Source: Trebouxia sp. TZW2008 (Eukaryota > Chlorophyta > Trebouxiophyceae > Trebouxiales > Trebouxiaceae). From it: DNA of 64,000 nt. Numbering within the stretch: position 1 is the first letter of the stretch; each line of letters opens with the position of its first letter. The stretch lies in assembly GCA_002118135.1 (NCBI GenBank), contig BDIU01000005.1:186001-250000 (forward strand), given 5' to 3'. The position numbers and the translations under genes were made by a program. Positions 12,201-22,459 of the stretch are shown here, in pieces. Under the pieces are notes generated by a model that was not told the DNA's origin, ran no database searches, and saw nothing but the letters and a program-made list of their open reading frames with translations.

Positions 12201-15200
12201 ACTCCTGAAGTTTGCTTTGGTGTGGTCAATGTGTCCACAGGGAAGTTTGGGTCGGCCGGTGCCATTGTACTGTTAGATGTAATTGCGTGCTGACTTGTGT
12301 CAATCTAGGCTTAGTCATGCTTAAATGTATTGTGAGGCAAGCTATGACCCCACCTCTGTTCTAGCTGGCGCTCCCAATACTTGATTGATCCCCTGCAGGC
12401 GCTGCTGCCTGCGCTGACGCTCCTCTGGCAGCTGACTTGACACAGCAAGCTGCAGCCTACTCACATCATCCTGAGCCTGCAACCAAAGTGGATCTGCTGT
12501 GCAACTGCTTCTGACCGGCCGCTATGCATGCAGCCTAAGCTGACAGGCAGCAGCTGTCTATCCTGGGGTGCTTGCATTGCCAATTGATGCATTGAAGTAT
12601 TGCATTTGCGTTATCTCAAAGCAAATAAGTCTTCGTGGGTTAGGGTAGACAAGCCTGCACTTGTCTAGCCAAAAGTAATGACTGCTCAGAGTTCATGCCA
12701 TCTGCTTGTATGTAATCAGTTTCCTTGCAGAAGAGCTTGATTTCATCGCTAGAATATAATGCTTAGGTGTCAAATGGTGATTTGTGTCATTGTGAACTTA
12801 GGTGTCAAATGGTGATTTGTGTCATCTTGATGTCAGGTATACCTGAATGCTGATATGTGCCATTTTGGCTCAGCTATGCCTGAAGGCTGATATGTGCTGC
12901 TGACATTGCATGACAGATACATGTGTATCATTGAGGTGTGCCGTGTTGAGATCATTAATGACTGAAGAGTGGCTTGCAAAATGCGAGGTCAAATTGGAAA
13001 TTTAATTGGTGCCGAGGGAGCGCATGCGCTCGCCTCAGCCTACCAGAAATTATTCCGTAGACATACCCACTTGGAGCAGTCTTACCCAGCGCCGCAGGCG
13101 AAGTGCAAGGCGAGCAGCGAGGATAGCTGGTTGGCCTTCCTGATCACCAACCCAGCCCGAACAGGTAAGTATGACCAGCTTGTGCGGCACCTGAGGTTAT
13201 ATATGTGGAGGGAATGGAAAACTGGCTGGCAGCTATGGTGTGCTGACTGACCCTAGGAAGCCCTGAATGGTGAGATGGCCAAAAAGGCTTGGACGACAGG
13301 GAGGAGCAGCTGGGGGCTGTGACAGCTGGTTAGAAAAAAGTGCAAAGCAAGAAACCATTTTGACATTAATTTGTTCCGACTGGTGTTGCAGGGTTGAGTA
13401 TCAAACTCATGGAAATGTCACAGAGGTTTGCAATGAGTCAATACAGACCTTGCAAAGGATCACGCACACAGACCTTGCACCAGTGATACTTGAGCACACA
13501 GGAATAGCTAGCGGCAATGACTCAACTTGCTTTCATAGCCACACTCGAACACCCAGGTTGCCATGCACTTACACAATTGTAAAGCTTTACTCCTTGGTGA
13601 GTTTTCTGACACATCTGGTGTCTTATGAACAGCATCAACACGTGAGCACTTGAACAGTGATGACTGATCTTGCTTGCATAGCCAGACTTGGCCACTACTG
13701 CAACCATGCACAACACACTCATAGCCTGTCCCTGTGACAGAGCAAGTGGAGGCAGCTTGAGCTTTGATCATGGTACCGTTTCTGTTTGCAATCTGATTCT
13801 AGCACAAGCTGAGTGCCTTTTGCCTGCCTCAAGATCTATGACAACTTCTCTCTATAATAACGCTTGGTTAAAGGACATTCTTGATGTAAGGACAATGCAA
13901 TTGGGAACCAATCATTGCGGTCTGACTGCAGTGGCCGCTCTACTTCCTTATTTAGAGGGGCCACTGCAGTCAGACCGCAGGACATTTTTCTTGGCAATCA
14001 AAGCATTCATGAAAAGAGCAGTCTCTGTACAATGGTGGACAGTTTACAGCCAGATGCTCAGACATGCAACCAGTGATGAGCACAGCCTGCAATCTTCAAC
14101 AGGCAGTTTGTAATGCCTTCAGGATTGCGACAGACTTCACTTACTCATCATCACTACTGCAATGTCGTTCATTCCATCACTGAGGCTTAGCTGTTGGCAC
14201 GCTGAAGGCTGTCAAACTATTCCTACAGATTGACTGTCTCATCTCGACATGACTTTCTCGAATCACTGCTTGAGAATGGCATGGCGCTCTAATGGCATTC
14301 ACGTTGGATGTACCTGTTGCAGAAGCTTGTCAGCTGTGCCGTCCAGTGCTGTGAGGCGCAGGGACGCCAACTGGGCAAGAGCTTCTGAATGCTGCTGAGC
14401 AGCAGCTGTCAGCTGGCTCTGCTGCTGCTCCAGCTGTTGCTGCAAGGCAGCCTGCTCTTCTGCTTCAGTTCGTAGCCCCTCAAACACTTTCTGCATCCAT
14501 CACAGCAAGCTGCTTTGCCAAGGCCACGCGTCACCAATGCAGCCGGCACAATCCACAGCGCTCATTATCATTATGGATGCAGTGTCTATCCAGTTAGCGC
14601 GGGCTGGTGGTGTGGCAAAGACTATGCTCAGTCACTGCTTCAAGCACAGCTTATCTTGTCATGTTAACATCTACGTATGCAAGGCTGCCTGAGGTTGCAG
14701 AGGGCGCGCTGTCCATATAAATTTGATCAAGCATTGCAGATGGCCTCAAAGTTCATTGATGATGCATTGTTGATCATGGCAAGATTCGATGAGTCAGCTT
14801 GCTGACCTGAAGTGCCGTCAGATTGGCGATCTTCTGCACTTTGCCCTCGATTTTTGTAAGCTGATCCTGCAACTGCTGCTTCTGAGTGTCCAGCTGTTGA
14901 AGTCTGCCTTTCAGCGCAACAGGATCTTCACCAGTGGAAGTTGCTGCTGTGGTGGCCCTGTGCAGCTCCACAAACAGCTGCTGATAGCTCTGCACCTCCT
15001 GACTAAGCTGCTGCACATCTTGATACTGAGCAGCATCTGGTGGGAGCTGCAGCGCATGCAGTGTCATGTCAGAAACTACACTACTACTCCATTTGGCACC
15101 GTCATGGGAACCTCAGTGAGCAATGGCAGCACAAAAATGTACGTTGTCTGTGATATGCATTTGCTGCGTCAGCCCTTGATGTAGCTGCCGCATTGCATTT

Positions 15201-16120
15201 TCAATATTGAGCTGCATCCAATGTCAAGGCTTCCTGTGTTGCCAAATGTCCCATACCCACAATGTGTGGAGAAGTTTTTTGGACTGACCTGCAACTAGTC
15301 AGGAGTTATAATGCATGACTAACAAGTCATGTAGGCTGCAGACCATTTTGCTGTTGCAATGGGGTCAGAGAGGTTTTCATGTGAGACTGTGCTCATGATT
15401 CAATTCAGGCTGACCGCTTGACTCTGATAAAACAACTGTTGTGTGCCTGTGCGTCAACAGTCTTTAACAGTCCCATAAAGAAACTGGTTATGCAACTTTG
15501 TGTCACTATTTGCATGTGTAAATTGTGGACAGTGATGCAGCCACTCACATCTATACTTCCAAGGTAGTAGCCTACGAAGGCCCTTTTATGCAGCAAGCCA
15601 GGCTCTTGATCCTGTTGTGAGAAGATCCAGTTCAAAATCTGGAAAATGACATCTTTGTTGCCGTGATATAGCAAGTCCCTGAAACACAACAGCCGAGGTG
15701 AACATCAGATACAGCTTGTTTGACACAAGTGAGCTTAGTCACTTACGGTGCCAGCGTCACAGGATATTTGATTGCTCTCAAGAATCTGCATATTCTGGCA
15801 GCAGTCTGCTCAACAAGCTCCAAGCCGGTCTCAGGTGCCTGCAAGCGCAAAAGTCAGCTACCTAGTACTATTTTTTAGCTGATCCAGCACTGATGGATCA
15901 CCTTGAAAAGTCGACTGAAGGTCCAGACTACCGCGTCCAAAATTTGCAGCAATGCATGGGGAGGCTTGTTGCTGCGTCAACATCGGACAACGGTCAGCGC
16001 AAAGCTGGCGTCACCGCAGAGAAGCACGTTGCAAGCAATGATCTACCTGAGGCTCACTGCAGTGAGGCCGTAATTGTACGGAGGCTTGTTCAGAGCTAGG
16101 ACAGCCTTTTGTAGATCCAT
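6222..16120 (-). CDS. IFT81: Intraflagellar transport protein 81 (IFT-B core)
   Basis: Exons read leftwards and most junctions agree in phase: 16047-16120, 15902-15971, 15747-15838, 15549-15678, 14807-15046, 14314-14490, 12354-12476, 11326-11393, 10835-10979, part of 10200-10310, 9257-9350, 8640-8753, about 7290-7490, and 6222-6489. The N-terminus (MDLQKAVLALNKPPYNYGL, then ICRFLRAIKYP, then VIFQILNWIFSQQ, then LLHKRAFVGYYL) is the calponin-homology-like tubulin-binding module of IFT81. The remainder is coiled coil with family landmarks such as RQAQQMAAAVARKKEDAM and AHAAIKQQKGHLASLIARLR. IFT81 pairs with IFT74 to carry tubulin and organise the IFT-B train in cilia. Parts between 8753 and 9257 and around 11400-12350 are not fully resolved. 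Several introns hold duplicated exon pieces. Confidence 0.85.
7095..7220 (+). mobile_element. Dispersed repeat family A copy
   Basis: It contains attctgactgcagtgg at about 7169-7184, flanked by aaggaca-like and ggacaa-like motifs. The arrangement matches 40105-40240. It lies in an intron of IFT81, downstream of the duplicated coiled-coil exon. No coding potential. Confidence 0.6.
7290..7985 (-). repeat. Four tandem copies of an IFT81 coiled-coil exon, one intact
   Basis: Copies start (minus strand) near 7985, 7785, 7610 and 7480. Each encodes a DLELQQAEQ-like start followed by MQLQQDLIM-like residues. The leftmost copy runs on through DEQAKLQQLQETSQALQRK and is intact. The copy near 7610 has an early stop (WRSR*) and the one near 7985 has lost the second half. 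The intact copy matches the IFT81 stretch that follows the QACQ exon at 8640-8753. The others look like duplicated exon material now in an intron. Confidence 0.75.
8002..8050 (+). repeat. (TCAG)n microsatellite
   Basis: About ten near-perfect tcag/cagt units follow one another, then decay. Intronic to IFT81. Confidence 0.9.
8490..8565 (-). repeat. Intronic partial copy of the IFT81 exon end at 8640-8753
   Basis: The stretch acctggcaggcttggggctg followed by gttcctgagccaagcaatg mirrors the real exon end at about 8638-8690 (acctggcaggcttggcgctg...). It therefore includes the donor junction. The minus-strand peptide GSGTSPKPARS-type frame differs from the true exon frame, so it is not an active exon. 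Confidence 0.65.
9965..10260 (-). repeat. Duplicated exon fragment of IFT81
   Basis: The block near 9976-10030 (ggcagcctcacctgaatgtc) resembles 10200-10250 (ggcagcctggcttggatgtc). The second copy is inside the exon that encodes AKLEAAVTANSRAGVDG. The first copy lies in the following intron. Confidence 0.5.
11320..11880 (-). repeat. Tandem array, about 181-bp unit, holding an IFT81 exon
   Basis: The exon at 11326-11393 (ATASLHQQAQQLQSDIQAIT) recurs about 181 bp away near 11507-11575 with flanking intron sequence. The second copy has a stop after QSDI. Further decayed units continue to about 11880, recognisable by the cagcagctgctgt and catgcaaac phrases. Only the copy at 11326-11393 has both frame and donor, and its phase joins exactly to the exon at 10835-10979. 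Confidence 0.75.
12745..12835 (+). repeat. Short direct repeat, about 34-bp unit
   Basis: The phrase cttaggtgtcaaatggtgat followed by ttgtgtcat occurs twice in a row, with a looser third copy of the tgatatgtgc type further on. It lies in the large IFT81 intron. Confidence 0.7.
12981..13486 (+). CDS. Possible small gene nested in an IFT81 intron, unknown function
   Basis: An open exon from ATG 12981 to 13164 encodes MRGQIGNLIGAEGAHALASA, then AYQKLFRRHTHLEQSYP and SEDSWLAFLITNPARTG, ending at a strong donor (ACAG|GTAAGT). An acceptor at 13391 continues in phase with LSIKLMEMSQRF, and a stop follows at 13484-13486. Exon 1 is more GC-rich at third positions than the surrounding intron, which suggests coding. 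It lies on the strand opposite IFT81, inside the intron between 12476 and 14314. I do not recognise a family. It could also be a chance frame. Confidence 0.35.
13865..14010. mobile_element. Inverted-repeat copy of dispersed repeat family A (long hairpin)
   Basis: The arms 13916-13936 and 13959-13979 are perfect reverse complements over 21 nt, with five more pairs after one mismatch and a 10-nt loop. The arms carry the family core ctgactgcagtgg, so this is two family A ends head to head. Intronic to IFT81. Transcribed, it would fold into a stable stem. Confidence 0.8.
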
Positions 16121-16393
16121 GTGACGCGCGGATCTGTACTCAAAGCCGCTGGCAGCTGCTGTGATGTATGTGGGCCTGATGTCGAGCCTGTTTCGAAATG
16201 TCGTAATTTCCCAAACGCTCGTTCAAGTGCCCAGTATCAATGTAGTCTACCTAAAGTGCGCACACACAATTACTTCCGGTGCTTTACCCCCACGTGCGTG
16301 CAACACCTCCGGTGAACACAAGCTATCTAAGTTCTCGGTGCCTGCCGTTGATCTCCGCTCATCTGGTTTGCGAGGCCGTCTTTGAACGCAAGC
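16121..16393. promoter_or_regulatory. Shared bidirectional promoter of IFT81 and the EFCAB10-like gene
   Basis: Only 273 bp separate the two start codons, which point away from each other, so both 5' UTRs and promoters must lie here. I do not see a clear TATA box or X-box. Head-to-head pairing of two cilium-related genes fits co-expression (inference). Confidence 0.6.
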
Positions 16394-17301
16394 ATGCCGT
16401 CTTCAGCTCTCGACAGTCTGAGCCCGCTGCCATACTCCGTGGCCAAGCAATCTGGCTCACAGTACCTGGTAAGAATGCTCAATTTGCATTTGGCTATAGG
16501 ACAGCGGCAGGCTGTCAAGATCCTGGTGCCGAGCTGCATATCTTGACCTAACAGCCTACAATCTCACTGTAATGTTTCTTGCGGCAGGCAGCGAACAAGA
16601 TTGACAAGCTGCTGGGTGCAATGCTGGAAAACATAGCAAGAAACAAGCCGGATATGCCTGTGCAATGGATGATCAATGTTTTCAGCAGCAGCAGCAATAT
16701 CGAGCAAGCAGTCCGTTTGGCATCCCAGGCAAGACTAGGATTTTGGTTCTGACAGCAGTGGAATCCCAGGCCTGCGCTCAGTTGCTTGTTTGCTTGCAGG
16801 GATGTCATGAGGAGATGTTTGCAGATCACAAAAACATTCTTGTAGCAGTGTTCCACAAGCTGGATAAGGTAACACTTCTGCCTTGTGACAATCTGCCAAG
16901 CTTGAACTAAGCTGGCATTGCTGAAGACTGTTGACACAAAGTGCAAGCCTACATGTTGAATTGCAGGAGCACAAGGGCATGATCCTCTTGACAGATCTCC
17001 AAGCATATGCAGCTAAAAATGGAGTCACTCCATTGATACCTTCAGAAATAGAACAGATATTCCCAAACATGGATGCAGTTGCTGGCAGCAACAACATGGT
17101 GAGTCAGGGCTGCCTAATCAGAGCAGCCAAGCCATGCACTGCAAGCAGAAATGGCCATCATGTCATGCATAGCAAGTATTGACTCGCATGCTTGGTATGT
17201 AGGTGACAGCAGATGACTACATCAAGTACATGGACACAGTAACACGTAGCATGAGCAGTGGACAGTTCTTGGACATGATTGCCTCAATGACTCAAGCCTA
17301 G
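16394..17301 (+). CDS. EFCAB10-like RIIa/EF-hand ciliary protein
   Basis: Five phase-0 exons encode 171 aa: 16394-16468, 16588-16728, 16800-16868, 16967-17098 and 17203-17301. The intron after 16728 appears to use a GC donor (CAG|GCAAG). Residues about 24-60 (QYLAANKIDKLLGAMLENIA, then KPDMPVQWMINVF) resemble the RIIa/Dpy-30 dimerisation-docking fold. A degenerate EF-hand follows (FHKLDKEHKGMILLTDLQAY), then a second weak one (FPNMDAV...VTADDYIKYM). This order and size match EFCAB10-type axonemal proteins. The EF-hand loops lack several acidic ligands, so Ca2+ binding is doubtful. Divergent with IFT81, which supports a ciliary role. Confidence 0.7.
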
Positions 17302-17650
17302 CTGCAGATGGCAGCAAAGTTTTTTGACATCAGCAATTGCTATGGTCTCAGCATAGCAATGGCAGCGTCAAGCGCCTGATTTCTTGCTTGCAAAGAACTG
17401 CTCAGTCTGCTCATTGCTGCCATCGCCCACCATCAGAAAAGTGATCAACGCAACTCTAATGACAGCGTTTTGGAAAATAATCTTCGTGTAGTATGCTCAG
17501 CAGGATCCTGCCAATCTCCTATGTGAGACCCTGCATGTCCCAGCCACCATGTGCAGCTGATTTGAAAGCTTTGTTGCCCCGAAACCAGAGCTCGTTAAGC
17601 TCGTTGAACGCAAGACTGCGCAGGATTCCTGCAGCTTTGTCACCCACCGA
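17302..17650. other. Intergenic region, 5' flank of RRP7
   Basis: About 350 bp with no gene seen. It contains an upstream ATG in another frame (17493) whose reading frame runs through the first RRP7 exon. I take the downstream ATG because of homology and a stop at 17558 in the RRP7 frame. Confidence 0.5.
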
Positions 17651-19225
17651 ATGCCGAAGGCCAGCTCGGCTTTCTACGCTCTGCAGGTGCGTAGTGGCGG
17701 TGGCGAGTCTGGCGTTCGCTACCTGTACTTGAGACCACACCAGGAATCGTCGGAAAGCGCTACTTCCGCTCTGTTCGTTGCGGGGCTCGGCCCAAAACAC
17801 GACGAAACGGTGCTTCTTGAGCTTTTTACTGTCTTCGGAGTCGTAAGCACGGTTGCAGTGCACCCTAGCAAGGTGTGTCCGACTAAAGCAATTGCTGTCT
17901 TGCGCCTGCAACCTGCAAAACTGAAGATGTGCTCATTCCTGAGTTGCAGAAGTCAGCAATCGTTGTCTTTGACAGCGCAAGCAGCGTCAAGAAAGCAGTC
18001 AAAATAGCTGCTGCTGGCAAGGCGGTTACTGTTTTGTTCCAAGAGCCACAAGAAGCCTTTGGCCTGAAGGGTAAACTGCTCATCATGAGTCAGCACAGCA
18101 CAAACATATGGCCCCACATTCACTTGCACAAGACACTACTGAAATCAAAACTGCTGTGCAGGTTGGGTTGAAAAGCACAAAGCAAAGACTCCAGGCAACG
18201 CTGCTCTTCAGCAACAGCTCAATGAATGGATGGAGCAGTGGGAAGCAAATGAAAAGCAGCGGCGCGAGACAGATGCTGCAGCTGCTGCAGACGAGGGATG
18301 GACTGTGGTGACAAAGCAAAGGGTGAGCTCTGCTCTGCTGCCTGCCTTTATGATGCACTTCAAGATTCACCCCAGTTCTTTGACCCAACACAGCGTTTTT
18401 ATAACATCAAAATGCTGTGAACACAGGACGTCAGCAAAATGCTGATGTCATGACATGCATTCAAAGAGTCTGATGCTGCCAAGCAAACAGCGTTTCCACA
18501 AGTGCTAGCACATGTGTCATTGACGGGCCCTCAACTACACTCAAATAAACACTTCTGCAGGAGCATTGCTGCTTGCTGCCAGTGCTTGTCATATCTGCTT
18601 TGTTTGTCTTCGTTCATTGCATTCAGTGTTGGTGAGTGGACAGATTACGACTGAACGATACGTCAGCGATCTAACTAGTGCACCTACATTAACTGACTTG
18701 GGCAGCATCATGGAAACAAGTGCTGAGCTGAAAGACTACGACATGATCAGGCGCAAGGACGGTGCAGACGCTGACAAGACAAGTACTCAGATGGCTTTTG
18801 ACATGCAGGGTCGGAAGAAGAACACTGGAGAAGGCGGCACATCTGTAGGATCGGTTGCAGCTGCTGTTGCAGCTGCTTCACAATCCAGGAAAGCCCCCAA
18901 ACAGATGATGGATTTCTACAACTTTCAAGCAAGAGATAGGAGGCGCAACAGTATGTCCCTCCATGTGCTTCTGTTTTGCCAGCTGCTCATTTGCATGTGT
19001 ACATCTATCAACATTGGATAGATATAGAGATTGAAACTCTGCCTATGCATCAGCTGCATGCAGCTACTTTGCCTTCTACCAAGCCTTTTGGACTTATACC
19101 TTGAGGTTGGGCTATTCAAGTCAAATATTGTGCCTGCAGATGTCATTGAACTACAACAGCAATTTGAGCAAGACAAAAAGAAGATTGCAGAGTGGAAGGC
19201 TGCTCGCCGCTTCAAACCATACTGA
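17651..19225 (+). CDS. RRP7: Ribosomal RNA-processing protein 7 (RRP7/RRP7A)
   Basis: Supported exons: 17651-17872, 17950-18070, 18162-18322, one ending at 18950 (its 5' edge, about 18720-18755, is uncertain), and 19140-19225. The N-terminal part reads GVRYLYLRPHQ, then SALFVAGLGPKHDETVLLEL, an RRM-like strand order as in RRP7. Then come KSAIVVFDSASSVKKAV, GWVEKHKAKTP and the conserved DEGWTVVTKQR. The C-terminal RRP7 signature is KQMMDFYNFQARDRRRN, followed by VIELQQQFEQDKKKIAEWKA and ARRFKPY at the very end, matching the RKFRPY ending of RRP7A. In other eukaryotes RRP7 is a UTP-C/CURI component of the small-subunit processome in the nucleolus. Phases at the resolved junctions agree. Confidence 0.88.
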
Positions 19226-20400
19226 GGATCCAACTCCTTACTTGATGGTTGTTGTGAGGACTGGGGCAATGTCCTACAGATGTCTGTCAAGGCAGCATCA
19301 AGTTGTTTGCCAATGGCACAAGGGCCTGATGATAAGTTGATGAAAAGCCAGTAGCAACTGTTGGTGATCTTGAAGCAGACTGTCGCAAGTGCACTGACGA
19401 GCAATCTCTGGGTCCCTGATGCTTTGAGCAGGCTAAAACCAGCCTATGGCGCTGGATGCTGGAATCTTTACTGCTCAAATTGCTCGCATGCTGGGTAGTC
19501 CGACATCAAGTGTGCAGCTAGCAAAAGAGCATACGCTGAGCTGCCAGTGTACAAGTCAGTGACAGCTGTTGCAGATGCTGAAGCATGCGATCTGATCTGA
19601 TTTACAAAACAGCACCTGGTCATGGCATTTTGCAAGACACCAATCACACGGCATTTCATCAATCAGGTCTTTTTGTTTTCCTCAATTCAGACCCAGGCAC
19701 GATAGACATCGATGCGTATCTGATGCCAATGTGGTCACCAGTGCTGTTGAATCTATTGCTCTCGAAATCAAGTTGTGCAATACTGTGTACGAGAGCAGAA
19801 TGACTGCTCGGCGCCATACTCAGCAACATATTACATTGGCTGTAGCAATAATCCAGCCTGCAGAAGACCAGCATCAAGCCTTGCTCATGTTGCATGAGCT
19901 GCTGTGACCTTGTATGCTTTGCAGCACCCTTGCATGCACTTTTGCTTGACAGACATTCCCTGATAAATTCGCTCTCAGCCGCTTTGCAAACTCAGCCAAA
20001 TGTACAGCCAGCCGCTTCGCAAATTAGTCATCGTCAGCTACCACAGCTTACACGGAAAGACCCGCAAATGACGGAGGGTCCCGCACGCAGCGTGTCCGTC
20101 AATGCAGCATGAAAGCGAGGTGAGACAAAGCCACTTCCCCAAACACTGTTCTTCCAGCTTTGCTTGATGTCTTCTGGACCCAATTCTGCATTTTAGTGTA
20201 TAAGGCTGAGAAGCCACCATTGATTCTTGGCTGGGGGGTAAGCTTGTGCAGACTTCCTACCTACATGCCAGAGCAGGTTTGTACAGATGTTGCAAGACAA
20301 ATTGTGCACACAGGCAGTCACACTGCAATACAAATAATGCTGCCAAACTGAGATTGCACAGCATTGCACCATGTCATTGTGCATGTACAGAGCGACGAGT
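19226..20400. other. Gene-poor stretch, no gene assigned
   Basis: Several short frames occur on both strands (for example around 19585-19803 and 19894-20112), but none joins into a splice-consistent gene with a recognisable domain. The GC content and codon look of 19970-20110 hint at an exon or 5' UTR, but I cannot support more. Confidence 0.4.
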
Positions 20401-20459
20401 TGAATTAGCTTCACCTGGGCGTCTGACAGTCTGGGCCTTAATAGTGGTTGCTGTGAACT

Positions 20460-21420
20460 TTGTTCGACTCAGTCCATTGGCATTACGGTAGGGGATTTTG
20501 CCATCCAGCTTGCTGAAGATCAGCCCATCTTGGGCCAGCTGGTCTTTGAGAACGTCTACATCCAGCCTTCCACCAAACAAAATGGCTGGATACTCCGTTC
20601 CATCTTCAATCAGGACAGTGACTTCTTGCTCAATGACAGTATCTGTAAGGCATCAGTGCAATACAACATCCAAGCCAGACTTACAAAAAACAAGTAAAGC
20701 AGATAAGTCACAAATCAGCAGGTATGCACAGAAGTTAAGCTGAGTGCATGTAAGCTCTGCCACATGATGAGGCAAGCTTCAGCTAGAAAGAATGTACATG
20801 CAGACTCATGATAGGTACAGAGTTGTCGTAAAACACACAGTTTCAACTGTACAAACCATGCAAATTCATACAAATGACAAGACCATGCTTGATTACAGCC
20901 ATGGCTATTGCTGCTATGTGCAGCACCAACTTGGCAGAAAATGACTTGAGGGATCAACATCAACCCCTCAAGTCACAGAGGAGTCTATGTTTAAACTGTG
21001 CATCTAATCTTAGTATGTCCAAACACATTAAAGCAACTCCTCCAGCCACAGAAAAATTGAGAACCTGCTTTGAGGCTGCTTGAACACTATCCAGTAATGC
21101 ATCCAGGGTCAGGGTGGGCAGAACTCCGCAGTAGACAGACCAGGCTGACAGCCTCTTGCCAAGAACTTGATGAGTCATGCTTTGATGATCACGGTGACAT
21201 GAACAAGTGGCCTCGTTTACCTGCTGACTTCAGTGTGCTGATTTGTGTCTTGACATCTGCTGGGATTCCAGCTAAGAGCTCACGCCACTCCTTGCTGTCC
21301 AAGTCATAAATCGCTCTTTGTAGCAGCAATTCCTCAGCCTTTCTCGCGCAGATGTGTTGTTGGACAGAACTTGCTGCCGGATGTCTGCTAACTCCATGTT
21401 TCTCAAGGGGGTTTTAGCTC
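20460..21420 (-). CDS. Unrecognised protein fragments on the minus strand, possibly frameshifted
   Basis: Three open segments could be exons of one gene, read leftwards. About 21220-21390 encodes AEELLLQRAIYDLDSKEWRE then LLAGIPADVKTQISTLKSAG, with a donor. About 21005-21160 encodes LDSVQAASKQVLNFSVAGGV then ALMCLDILRLDAQ. About 20490-20655 encodes EQEVTVLIEDGTEYPAILFG then GRLDVDVLKDQLAQDGLIFS, ending at a donor. The likely ATG near 21396 starts MELADIRQQVLSNNTSARE but is out of frame with AEELLLQRA, with no usable intron between them. So the gene may be broken or the N-terminus may be elsewhere. I recognise no family. Confidence 0.4.
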
Positions 21421-21948
21421 CAGTGGAAAAGCACAAATCAAAAGCTGTTCACTGCTGCCCGAACGACTGAAAGTTCGCGGTCAACATGTTTGTCACTGCA
21501 GCCTGCCCAAGCATTTGATGCAGACCAGTGCGGGGGTGTCAAGCTAAGCGTGGTCTTCAGTCCATGCTCAGCAGGGTATACCTGAACACCTCGTATTGTA
21601 GGTAAAGAGCCGAAAGTCTGACCTGAGCACTTCCAGACAAATTCTTCTCGCCGGAATCACCCTTGTGAGCGCAAGTGGCACAGCCGGAGCACTGGCACCT
21701 TCCTCAGCACGTGGAATCTGGCCAGCCTGATATGTAGTGTGTTGCCTTGACAACATACATTGTATGTCAATGCAAGGCAGAGTGATGGCAGCCAATTGCG
21801 TACTTCTCCATCCTGACTGCTGCCCCCACCGCGCATAATTGCAAATAGGTCATGTCATGCTTTTGCTCTGGAAACATGTCCAAACAGTACATCTGCTGGT
21901 GTTTGACACGTGACATTGCGTCAATGCTCCAGCATGCATTGGAAGTGA

Positions 21949-22457
21949 ATGCTTCAGGTTCTTGGGGAGCGCGTATTTGAGCCTGCAGCATTACCTCAAT
22001 CTGTACGGGGCATTTCCACACGTCTGATGGCAGCGTGCGTAGCAAATGGAGACTCTTTCATGCAGTATGTCCGCCGTGCAAGTGATGCCGAACTGGAGGC
22101 ACTGTGCACCCGGTCACTCTCCACAGATTCAGTTGAGTTGGCGTTCTCAGAAGTCAATGCCAGCCTTGGCTGCAAGGCAACTGCAGAAACTGTGATGGCC
22201 GCATCGACATCAGATGTGCTATCAAATCCAATCACTTGTTTGGCTTCAGCCTACAATCATCAAATAGGAAGTTGTAACCATTGTATCCTCTACAGAAAAG
22301 TCACAATTACAATGATCCAGAGTTTGACACAGTGCGTAGATGCATCAGTGATCCGGACAGCGCAGACACTGGCAGGCGCTTTGTCAAGACTCAGAAAAAA
22401 GGCAACAAGAAGGCTGCAGGCAAGAAGCGCAGCATCAGAAGCTTCCACACAAATTGA
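21949..22457 (+). CDS. Possible transposase-derived protein fragment
   Basis: Exon 1 (frame open from 21949, probably entered at an acceptor near 21956) ends at 22215, then 22296-22457 to a stop, phase 0. The residues DSFMQYVRRASDAELEALCT then RSLSTDSVELAFSEVNASLG resemble the C-terminal part of some DNA-transposase-like proteins, where a TDxVExxFS motif is followed by a Gly-rich helix. The end is basic (KKGNKKAAGKKRSIR). The resemblance is from memory and weak. It may be a domesticated or decaying element; upstream exons were not found. Confidence 0.35.
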
Positions 22458-22459
22458 GT

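Noticed and set aside
17493..17732. Upstream ATG and 79-aa frame at the RRP7 start
   Set aside because: RRP7 homology is in a different frame, with a stop at 17558 and ATG at 17651; the upstream frame may be a uORF but shows no homology.
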